NCBI GenBank assembly: GCA_034359265.1 | Contig: CP136890.1 | Location: 27,880,501-27,944,500, forward strand | DNA: 64,000 bases | Direction: 5' to 3' | Source: Canna indica | Taxonomy: Eukaryota > Streptophyta > Magnoliopsida > Zingiberales > Cannaceae | Shown: positions 35,200 through 45,600 of the stretch, piece after piece | Position numbering within the stretch: the stretch's first letter is position 1 | Layout: each line of letters opens with the position of its first letter | The notes under the pieces: generated by a model | Database searches by the model: none | What the model saw: only the letters and a program-made list of their open reading frames with translations | Told to the model about the DNA's origin: nothing | Made by a program: the position numbers and the translations under genes

Positions 35200-35898
35200 T
35201 TATACTTTTAGCTCCCTGAGTTCGGCCGGTGCCATTCTATAGGGTGGGATGGAGATCGACTTTACCCTGGGCTGCAATTCAGTGCAGAAATCCATTTTCC
35301 TCTTAGGCGGCAATCCCGGCAGCTCCTCGAGAAACTCATCGGGGAACTCACAGACTACCTGAGTACCACTGATGTCCCCTGCCGCATCTCCCTTTTCCTC
35401 TGCCACAAATACAAAGGTCAGAAAGGACTGGCAGCCCCCCTGAAGCAGTTTACGAGCCTTAAGGGTTGAGATGACCCTAATCGGCTCGCTCCTTCCCTCC
35501 CCTTGGAAGGTGAACCGTGGCAACCTGGGCTTGCTGAACATGACTGTCTTAGCCCTACAATCCAGCAACGCGAAGTGCTCTGCCAGTCAATCCATGCCGA
35601 ATATGACATCGAGCTCAAGCGTGGGCAGAAGTGTCAAATCTGCCCTCAACGCATGGCCGCGGATGAGCACTTCGCAGTCTTGAAAAACTGATTTGGCTAA
35701 GATTGCTTCGCCCGTAGGAGTTGACACCAGAAATGGCCCGTCGAGTAAGGAAGATGCTATAAGTAACCCAGCAACAAACTTGGCAGATACAAATGAGTGC
35801 GTAGCACCCGGATCAAATTGAACATATGCAACAGATGAACACACTAAAATAGTACCTGCCACTACTGCTCTAGAAGCCTCTGCCCCATCGCGGTTCAT
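35200..35898 (-). pseudogene. pol: Aspartic protease and RT leader (minus-strand Tekay-type)
   Basis: Two pieces in the same frame as RT. 35898-35587 has FDPGATHSFV (D-S-G with Ser changed to Pro) and LDVIFGMD. 35568-35200 has FTFQGE, VCEFPDEFLEELPGLPP, and IPPYRMAPAEL leading into the RT frame at 35190 across a stop. Confidence 0.88.
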
Positions 35899-37170
35899 GG
35901 CATAGACTCAGGCAGACGATTTCTCAGAGTGGTTAGCCTGTGGTCCTCTACTCTGCATCTGACCCTTCTGTGCCACTAACCCCACTAACATTGGAGCTTT
36001 TCCCTTTGATGGCTCAGTTATCTGACCACCTCTGTCCGGGCAATTCTTCTTAAAGTGTCCCACTGGTCCACATCTGAAACACGCATCCGTACGGCCATAG
36101 CAAGCACCCTAGTGTTTCTGGTTACAACGACCACACTGTGGCATGTTCGACCTCTGCGTAGTGCCCCCTGACTCTGCTTGCTAGGCCGCCCCTGACCCTG
36201 AGCCTCCGTGGCCCCGGTTACTACTGTGGCCACAGTTCTGTTGGTAATCTACGGCTGTCACAATTCCCTCTAAATGCCACGACCGACCTCCTAACCATTG
36301 GGACCGAAACTTTTTCTTGGGCGGCTCATCTTTCCTCTCGAACGGCACCAGTGCTTCTTTCCGGAGGGCCTCATCCACTACCTGTGCAAATGTGGAGTCC
36401 TCGATGTAATGGATAAGCCTGCCTATCTGAGGTCTCAGACCCTCCATGAACCTCTTCACCCTAGCGGTCTCAATAGCCACTAAAGTTGGATGGTACCTAG
36501 AGAGCCGAGTGAATTCCATCTTATACTCAACTACTGTTATCCCTCTAGTCTGGCACAGCAGCTCAAAATCTCGTGCCCGCATAACGCGGACACTTATCGG
36601 CAAATACTACTCTTCAATCGCTGCCTTAAATTCTTCCCAGGTGGGAGGTGGTGCGTGTGCTACCCTACGGCCCCTCCAGGTGTGCAGCCAATATTTGGCA
36701 GGTCCTCTTAGCTGCAGGCCTACCACGCGCGCCGCCGCCTTTGAGGAACACCCCAGCTCTTAACACAGCTCATGACAGTCCCCAAGAAACTCGATGACTT
36801 CCACCTGCGGGTCGGTACCAATGAATACTGGTGGCCTGAACTTGACAAAATCGGAGTACGTAGGTGCTCCTGGGTCCCTGACCTGCGGTGCTACCTGCTC
36901 AACCACCTTCGGTACCACAGGGGATGCGGGTACCGGCTGGGGCGGCGGCTACTGCTGCTGTTGCATCTGTTGTCTCAACTCCTGCTCCCTATGGAGCACT
37001 TCTGTCAGTTGAGCTACATGTGCCTGAAGTTGTACAACTGCTGAATCCTGGCTCTCTACCTCAGACTGCTCTCTGCCACGTCCCCGGCCCCGGCCCCGAC
37101 CTCGGCCTCGGCCTCGGCTTTCGGTGGAATTACTAGCACTACCACTCAGAGCAGCACCTCGGGCCTCCAT
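35899..37170 (-). pseudogene. gag: gag of the minus-strand Tekay-type element
   Basis: From an ATG at 37170, one frame contains an N-terminal Arg-Gly repeat (RGRGRGRG), a Gln-rich coiled stretch, a gag core (36603-36181: FELLCQTRGITVVEYKMEF, FMEGLRPQI, ALRKEALVPFERK) and a complete zinc knuckle near 36050-36090 (CFRCGPVGHFKKNC). A second, earlier knuckle-like C-x2-C segment holds a stop. Stops at 36949-36951 (CAG to TAG), near 36756, near 36606 and in the knuckle region prevent full translation. Confidence 0.85.
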
Positions 37171-37366
37171 CACACTAGCATAAAATAATAAGATCACCAT
37201 TAATATTTACCAACTCATTAACTTAAAATTTAAGCTACTAACCGCATGGTGTGCTGAGTGCAGCCGTGGTTGTCCGATCTCGTAGCATACTATACCACAC
37301 GTTGACATGCTAGTATATGCCTCGTGCGGTACCCATTTCCTAGTCGTAGTCAAGACCTAACCTGAC

Positions 37367-37378
37367 GTTCTGATACCA
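37367..37378 (-). other. Primer binding site (tRNA-Met) of the minus-strand Tekay-type element
   Basis: On the minus strand this reads TGGTATCAGAAC, four bases after the LTR end GTGACA. Confidence 0.88.
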
Positions 37379-37382
37379 ACTT

Positions 37383-39580
37383 TGTCACGCCCCAAATCAG
37401 GGTGCGCGTGCCTGGCCAGTGTACGAGTCGGTATCCCGCTGCGCGCCATGCCACCAAGCCATACCTCACTGGTCGGGCTCTGCAAAACAACAATAAAGGA
37501 AAATCGTGAGTTTACGAGGAACTAAGTGAGCGGTTCTTTCAAACCTCCACTTAAAACCTTGGCAATCACATATATAAGGAATCAATGTAAAATCACATTC
37601 CACAAGTAATCAGTGTGCCAGAACGGATGAATGGATGAACCGGCCTCTCGGGCCCATATCCATGATGGAAGCTCGGCCAATAATGGCCTAAAGTATATAT
37701 GGAAGGTTCGGTCATTCCTCTACTTAACTCGGCCAGTCGGCCTACTCAAACCCACCCCTACGGGCTACTCCTTTAGAAACTATTATACTTCAAATCTGTC
37801 AACTAGGATGGCCACTAGTTTCAAAGATCCTTCGAGTTAAGGATAGCTAGTCCCACCCACTCGGGTCTACCGTCAGCGTGGCCCACTGACGAAATCTAAA
37901 GACCCTCGGCCACTCGGGTCTAACACCTAGCGGGCCCGCTGGTGCAATCTCAAGACCCTATAAACCGCTGAGTCGTGTGGTTGTCATTCGGCTAGTGACA
38001 CTTTTTAGTAGACCATCAAGCACAACCCAAAACCAGGTTGCGCAAGTATATTATTTTGCTCTCCGGGCATTGCCCATATCCGACCCCTTACCCTAGGGTC
38101 TCACTGTTTCCTTAAATGAAGAACCTAATGAGTATATCTTGTATCTAGGTTAAATGTTACTACTAGTCATCTAAACCATTCTTCGTAGAATGAGTGAACT
38201 TGCCGACTACGAAGGCACTCAGCCTACCATTGTCACATCACTTACCAAATTAGTCATGGGTAGCAACATCATGAAGAAATCGAATTTAAAGAGGTAACAA
38301 TTCGGTGATTTGAACCAATATAGAACATACATTAAGCATAGTAACAATTAAACACGATATGAGAAATTAAATGAAACCTTTCTTGAATACATATACCATA
38401 TGAGCATTGGTAAGAACATTTCCAAAATGATAATGTAGATCTATCATCAACAATTCATAGATGAATATGAATTAACATCGAACGGAAAGATATGAACAAC
38501 TACTCGAAATCATTCGCTTTCCCCTCTTTACCCTTGATCGGCCGAAGCTTGAGCAAGGTAACCCTTGCTCGGCCGAACCATCTAGGTGGGAAGGGGCTGG
38601 AAATTTTGCATTCTAACAAGTTGAATAGTTAACAAAAAATTTAAGTTTTATCTAACATTAAGCATGAAAGTGTAAGTTAATGCGATATAACAAGGGATTC
38701 AATAATTTAATACAAACAGCCCAACTTTTCCCCCTTTCTACTGCTCAGCCAACTCGAGCAGGGTGAGAACCATGCTCGGCCGAACCCCCTAGGGGTGGTG
38801 GACTTGGTTGCGGCATCAACATGAGTATCAATCCAAAAGCCAAAAACAAGACAAATACAAGACAATATGCGAGTTGTAAAACGAGCGAGGAAATTAGAGA
38901 AAATTTCAACATGACCTTTCCCCTTTTTTCTCGACTCGGCCAGCCCTTAAAAATGAGAAATCGACACGATTACAAACACGAGATCATAGTATGAACAACA
39001 ATTTAAAGATCTAGCATGGAGAAACACCTCGATCGGCAAAACTCGCGAAGAAAAACTCCGATTTCAAAACCTATGGGGTCGGCCACCCGCCTCCCCTCAA
39101 AATCTACTCTAACCACTCACCTTGATCGGATCATGAAGAAGCCTTGATGAAAACGAGATTCCAATCTCCTCGAGCGTCGACGCGAACTCGGCGCCGACAA
39201 GATCTCCTCCTCCTCCTCTCCCTTTCTCCCTCTGCTCGGGCTGCGTGCGGCTCTCTGAGCCGCACGGATGGCTTGGGTGAGGGGTTTTATTCCCCTCATC
39301 CAATGACCTATTTACCCCTCATTTGACTTAACTTCCACTCGATTCGATCCGAGTTCGATTCGGGCTCCGATCCTATCCGCACTCATGAGTCGAACTCGAT
39401 TTTAATAAGACATCATAAGCAAGAAAGGAAATAACCATTGAGATAATTTAAACTTTATATTTCCATGGGTCGAGTTATACCTTCTACTCGAGGCGGTTCC
39501 GCGGCTCGACCCGGCTAACTCCCGATCCAGTGCGCTGCACCAAAATAAATTTTTATATTAAATTTTTTTTGAATCTTACA
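37383..39580 (-). repeat. 5' LTR of the minus-strand Tekay-type element (2198 bp)
   Basis: Lacks about 278 bases present in the partner LTR. The junction is near 37435-37440 (CCCGCTGCGCGCC). Confidence 0.92.
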
Positions 39581-39639
39581 CCAGATATTCTTGATAAAGA
39601 GTTATTTGATGTGTTAATAGATTGAGACGTTGCTTGTAT

Positions 39640-40095
39640 ACTTGATGTTAGTATATGCTTATTGTTGATAAACATCTTATTGTGTTAATGGACTGAGATG
39701 TTTGGTGTTAGCTATACTAAATTTTATTTCCACGATGTGTAATTGGCTGTAATTTATGATGTTGTCATTTTTGTATTGATGCTGTTGTAATTTTTGGTTA
39801 TGATTGTAATTTTTGGTGCTGTAATTTTTGGGTTGATGTTGCTGTGATTTATGATTTTGTCTATAATTTATGGTGATGTAATTTACAGGTTGATGTTGCT
39901 GCAATTTATAGTTCTGACTATAATTTATGGTGTTGTAAATTATGGGTTTGATATTGTTGTAATTAATGATTCTGGTTGTAATTTATGGATTGCTGTTGTA
40001 ATTTATGGTTATGGTTATGTCAACTGTTTTTAAAGGAGGAAGGTGAATTGAGCATAGGAGTGGCATCAAATGTGAATTGAGCATAGGAGTGGCAT
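39640..40095 (+). repeat. Simple tandem array of TGTAATTTATGGT/GATGTTGCTG words, then 33-bp repeats
   Basis: 39741-40020 repeats ATGTTGCTGTAATTTATGG-type words at 25-50 bases. 40045-40095 has GTGAATTGAGCATAGGAGTGGCATC repeated about every 33 bases, resuming after the hAT insertion at 40636. The open frames here (Asn/Tyr/Gln-rich) are by-products. Confidence 0.7.
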
Positions 40096-40635
40096 TAGGG
40101 GTGGCAATTTTATCCGCATCCGTCAACTAAAAACCGCATCCGCACCGTATCCGATCCATATCCGCAAGTAAAAATGGATATGGATACGGATATGGATTTA
40201 GAAAACTTATATCCGCGCGGATATGGTGCGGATACGGATATGACTGTGGATCCGCACCGTATCCGCACCGTATCCGCACCGCCTATCCGCATCTCTGAAT
40301 TACTATTTTGCCCATATAAGTTATTAATATATATAAGAGCTCTATGGTAATTTCATGTCAAGATGAATTTTGAAGTATATTATATATTTATTTTGGATCA
40401 ATGAATTGGTAATTTATTGATTTTTTTAATTAAATATAAAATTTTAATATTTTTTTATTAAATACGGTGCGGATACGGATGCGGTGCGGATATCCGTATT
40501 TGAAGCGGTGCGGATATGGATATCCATATTCACATCCGTGGCGGATACGGTGCGGATACGGATGGGCGGATATGGAGTGCGGTGCGGATACGGATAATTC
40601 GTATCCGCATCGTATCCGCTCCGTTGCCAATCCTA
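40096..40635. mobile_element. hAT-type non-autonomous element 3 (540 bp)
   Basis: The ends TAGGGGTGGCAA and TTGCCAATCCTA are inverted. A perfect 8-base duplication AGTGGCAT flanks it (40088-40095 and 40636-40643). Inner arms carry many copies of CCGCACCGTATCCG and its reverse GCGGATACGG. Confidence 0.92.
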
Positions 40636-40643
40636 AGTGGCAT

Positions 40644-41482
40644 CAAATGTGAATTGAGCATCAAAGGGAATCAGCATCAATGAAGCAATTCCTATCTCTT
40701 TATATAAATGTGTACAATGGAGGAATATATATTTCTAATTTTTCCTGTGTAAGAAACACTTATATTTTACACGTTTCATCAATAAAGATCATTTTTTTTT
40801 TTGCATATCTATTGTATTGCCCAAGTATTTTTACTTGTCCATTATTCACTTCTAATTTAAATAAATTTGTAAGATAATTTAAATAAAATTGAGTTCAGTA
40901 AAAAATAATAATAATCATAACCAATAGTAAATTGGACTAGGTAAAGAAGCAACGAGTAAGCATATGAATGATGAGAAAAAAAAAAGGATAAAAAATGAGT
41001 TCATACTTAGTTGATATTTAATTCATACTTAGTTCACGATGATATTTATACTTAGCTGATATTTGTATTAACTAATTTATATTGTTTGCAAAAAAATTTT
41101 GAATTATTTTCAAATTAAAAAAATATAATTTAATATTTTTTAGTGATTCTTATTAACTAATTAAATAATATTTATAATAATGTTTATTAACTAATTAATA
41201 TTATTCATATATTTTTTTAAGTTTGAGTTAATGATTTCAAATTTAAAAAATATAAAATAAATAAATAAATATAAATTAATAAATTGAAATTGAAATTACT
41301 TTTCGACCTGAAAATTATCATTGAAACCAACAAAAAATAAATAAGTTTTCGTTGGTATTATTTCGCGAAACATGAAAATTAGATATGTCAAATAAATACG
41401 TTTTCACCAAATAAAAAAATAGACTTTAAAATTTCAAAACTTTAAAATTGATTTCGGTTTCGTGAAATAAAATTTCGAAAAC
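40644..41482. other. AT-rich stretch without a gene
   Basis: No exon or RNA gene could be supported. It contains a reverse relative of the left arm near 41380-41482 (TTTCGTGAAATAAAATTTCG), which is the basis for the tentative large element. Confidence 0.4.
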
Positions 41483-41704
41483 CAACGGTGCCTATAATCT
41501 CCAACTCTTTTATTTATTTATTTTATTTAAATAGCTCTTTTGCTTCGTACGCTACTTTTGATACTTATTATCTTACGAGAAAATTATATTTTTATTTGAA
41601 TGGTTAGGAAGGCACAATAGTCAATTATAAATATTAATTTAATCTAAAATTTTCAAACCCTTTATAAGATCTAAAATCAAATAAATTTTTTTAAATTATT
41701 TTAA

Positions 41705-42190
41705 AAACTCTAACACTGTATTTGGATTGAGGTTTCGAAATATTTTAAAAGAATTTGAAAGAATTTGAAGGGAAAGGATTTTAGAGGAATTTAAAATATC
41801 TTGTTTGGATAATTATTTTAGGAGGTTTGGAGGTGTTTCAAATCCCTCCAAATTTCTCCTAAAATTCATTTTTAAAATCCTTCAAAATAAATTTTTTTTA
41901 AGGAATTCGAAGTATTAATGAATTAAAAATAATTAAATTATAAAAATATTCATAGAAAAAATATATATATTATTATAAACGATGACATAATGATTTACTA
42001 AATTCATTCAAACTCTTTACGAAGTTTAACTAAATAATATTTTTAAAACACTTTCAAAAATCTCCCTCTCCCCCTTTTATATTTGTAAATACTTCCCCTC
42101 CTAAAACCTCCCAAACCCCTTTAATTAGTTCCTCTAAAACTCTCCAAATCCTGCTCCCCCTTCAAAATCCTCCAAATATCTAGAGTAATG
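41705..42190. repeat. Probable foldback miniature element
   Basis: The left CACTGTATTTGGATTGAGG...GGAAAGGATTTTAGAGG and right CCTCTAAAACTCTCCAAATCC...CCAAATATCTAGAGTA form loose inverted arms of roughly 100 bases each. Ends and duplication were not defined. Confidence 0.35.
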
Positions 42191-42240
42191 CCTTTCGTAA
42201 AGCCCAAATATACTAAATACTCCAGAAATTTAATCTGAAA

Positions 42241-42692
42241 TACTTCACGCCGTCATGGAAGTTTGACGCCACACAAAAAATTATGATGCAAATAATGCAA
42301 CTAGACACTATTAATCATCCTCATATAATAATTCTGCCTATTAGCATTTAGCATAGCTTTGAGGAACATCAGTAGATCATATGAAGATAAGAGGATATTA
42401 GCATTTTATTAGCATAATATCTGCAAAATAAAAATAAAATACAACATACCAAAGTATGAAAAGAAATGTAGATGGCATGATATAGTTTGCCTGCTAAAAG
42501 AAATCTACATGGATAAGTCTGCTTTGGTTTCTCACACCAAAGGAAAAACATGACTTGGTTTGCCTGCCATTTATGAGAAAAAATACTGTGGCAGCTTCAG
42601 ATACAAATTCTAGCTTTTCAAATAATTTCAGGTTTGGTTGAGTAAAACAAAAAAACAATTGCAGGAGGGACCAAAGTCCTGGAAAAAGCACA
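42241..42692 (-). other. 3' UTR and downstream region of NDUFS1
   Basis: AT-rich sequence just past the NDUFS1 stop. The 3' UTR likely lies here, but its end is not fixed. Confidence 0.5.
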
Positions 42693-45600
42693 TCATTTCT
42701 TTGACAGAATGGAACTGCATTGTGCCATGATCTTCGAAGCACGGCTGATGGAATCGGTCATGTAGAAATTCTCCACTGCAGCTCTAAATGGTTCAGGGCT
42801 CATCTGTTGTCCACAACTTGGTTTCATATCAAGGGTTACGGTTGATGGCTCTCTGTCATCGACATTCAGTAGATTGGGCGCCACCGTTTTTATCCGGGCA
42901 CGGACACCTGTGAGGGTGTCATAAGGCAGACAGAATCCAGCAACCTCGGAGAGCGCTCTGATGATCTTCCAATCATCTCTTGCATCACCAACTGTTGGAA
43001 CTGCTGGAACTGTCCATTGAGAGCATCCTTCGGTGTTCTCATATGTACCTTCTTTCTCGCTGAATGCAGATGAGGGTAAGATGACATTAGCTCGGTAAAC
43101 GCTCTTATCACCATGGTGACCCTGGTAAACCACAAATGCATCATCTGGGAGCTTTTCTAAGTTCACGTCATCAGCCCCCATCAGGTAAAGAAATTTGGCA
43201 GATTGGATGCTCTCATTAGGGTTGGATACAAGTCCAAGGTCAAGGGCAGCAGCTTGAGCAGCATTAAGCAGTAGGACGTTTAGACCATTCCAATCGGATC
43301 TAACAACATTATTGAGCTTTGCTATAGTTTCAACCACAGAAAGGATTGCATCTTTGTCTTCACGTTCAAAAATGCCAGCACCAACAATGATAACAGGGTT
43401 CTTGGCAGATTTCAGGGTTGAGCAGAAAGCGTGGCGGCCTTCAGCAATTTCAAGAAGTGTGGAGGGGCCCGTGCCCAGATGCTGATGATCATAGTTGAAG
43501 TCAGTTGGAGGGCCAATGTAGGCTACTTTAGCTTGAGTTGCTCTCACCGTCTTTCGGATTCTTGCATTGACCATTGGGGCTTCTACCCTTGGCTGTCATC
43601 ATTTTGATAAGCAAGAGTCATTAGATTATTAAATTGATGAGAACTACAATATTCTTTACTTTAAAACACTGCAGATTATTAAAATATGCAAGTGAATATA
43701 TTATCATCTGCATGGAGCTTCTCAAACTTAAGTTCAAAACTAAAGCAGTTCATTAATTCAATGGAAAGAGAATTCTGAACTAGTATGGATTAAGGGAGAA
43801 AAAGTTAAAAAAACAATAATTCATCAAATTGGACAATGTCTCTCCCTCAAGCTATTATTTCAAAGTAATTTTTTTTTGTTGTTATTAGTTTATGATACTC
43901 CACATAATAAGCAATGAAGAATAAAGATAATATGAATTTTACATGAAAACATGGATTTTAAACCACCAAACTCTAGAACATGATAGTTGTTCTCCGTGAA
44001 CAAGGATAATATAGGAGATTAGGAGCTCCTAGTCATACTTTCTTTAAGTAGCGTACTAATCATGGACTAGTTTTAAAAAGAGTTCATAAATAAGCACAAT
44101 AATGTCTTTCAGTAAAATGAATGTTCTATTAATAAATCAACATTAATAGAACATCATATATGAGAGAACAAAATTTAAATATTGAAATTACTTTAAGCAT
44201 CAAGTATTAGTTTCTGCTTTTCGTCTCTATCTGTCCCACTTCACCAGTACACCTCTTTCGAATCCACCCACCTCCCCCCCTTGGTGAACCTTCAGGAACT
44301 ATGTGATGATTAGATACATGAAGTTTCCAATGTTCTCCAAACAGAACCAGGCTGATACTTCATTTTGATAACCATTTCGGATTGCCTGGACATAATCATA
44401 TTTACTGTTCAAAGCCAATGTAAGCATGTCACTAACACTGCAAGTGCTGAGATCAAATGCAAAGATCTTTGGTTCCAATTTCTGACATGTCCTTCAACAA
44501 GCATGATCTAAAAGCCAGTGTAAAGACTATATTTGAATAACAGTACTTGATTCTTTTTCAATAACAGTAACTAAATTCCTAATGTCCTCAAACTTGTACA
44601 TTATGTCCATGACCATGCTTTGATAAGCAGCGCCAGGATTCTACAGTTTTTAGCAACTGATTTTGAGCTTTAATTTAATAATTATTGTACCAACTCTACA
44701 AAAGCATACTGAATTAATGCATGAGTCTGCTAAGTATAAGATTGAGTTGACCCGATGGCATGCTGACACAAACTTAGCAATTTCATTGGCTTGCACCAGT
44801 TGTCATGGGGTCTATTGTAACAGCATCTAGCAGTTCTGAAGATTTATGTATATCATTACAAAATATTAGTCAAACAACAATCCTAAATAACCTTTCTTTG
44901 GTAGATGAAAGAGCTGCTTTAGTCTCATGAATATTGATTTATATAACACAACTAGTTACAATTCAATGTAATATGCATCTGAAGATCACAAGAAGAGTGC
45001 AGAGAATGATGAATTTAATAAAAAATCAAATGGATAGAAACAGTTGCTACATGCTAAAAGCAACAAATCCTTCGAAAAATAAAATAAGGCAATAATTTAA
45101 CTGACTATTAAAATAGAGATATATAATGCTAAACTTATTTTCTTAGAAATCAAATTAAATTACCTGGGTACCAACCAACAGGAAAGCATCAGCGTTCTCA
45201 AGACCAGCAATATTTGTGTTCAGAAGATAATTAGGACGCAAATCTGCATTGGGACTCACACCATTCCCTTCACAAGCTACATTATCGGATCCCATTTTGT
45301 TCAAAAAATCTTTTAGTGCCATCATAGATTCTGCATCAGAAAGTTTGCCAGAAATTCCAACAATTTCCTCTCGTTTAACTTGATGTGCAACCTCCGCAAC
45401 CACAGCAAGTGCATCTCGCCAAGTAACTGCCTTGAATCGTCCATCAGGACCACGAATCATAGGATCATTTAATCTTTGCCGTTTAAGTCCATCATAACAG
45501 AAACGTGTTTTGTCTGATATCCACTCCTCGTTAATATCCTACGAAATCAATAGTAGTATAAATCACAGTAAAGTAGATCAAAGTCTATGAGATGGAAAAG

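Larger units (their letters stand above)
30038..39580 (-). mobile_element. Ty3-Gypsy Tekay-type chromovirus on the minus strand
   Basis: On the minus strand, LTRs start TGTAAGA(C/T)(C/T)C and end GGGGCGTGACA. Flanks CCATA (30033-30037) and CCAGA (39581-39585) match at 4 of 5 positions. The primer site lies at 37367-37378 (TGGTATCAGAAC) and the purine tract at about 32521-32535 (AAGGGGGGAAGG). Domain order is gag, protease, RT, RNase H, integrase, chromodomain. One frame runs from gag through most of integrase with scattered stops, until a 28-base duplication shifts it. LTR divergence by eye is about 6% over a 370-base sample. Confidence 0.93.
28229..41482. mobile_element. Possible large TIR element hosting the minus-strand Tekay-type insertion
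   Basis: The left GGGCCTGTTTGTTTGC...TTTCGTTTCACCCAAAATTGAAATC and the right end in reverse, GGCACCGTTGGTTTTCG...TTATTTCACGAAACCGAAATC, share a decayed inverted match of roughly 50 bases. GGCCTGTTTGTTT-like termini are common in plant DNA transposons. Without the 9.5 kb retrotransposon and the hAT element, about 3.2 kb of AT-rich repeats remains, with no transposase. No convincing target duplication, so this is tentative. Confidence 0.3.

Noticed and set aside
39677..40033. Possible CRISPR-like or coding structure
   Set aside because: The repeat units have no unique spacers of constant length. It is a simple plant tandem array.
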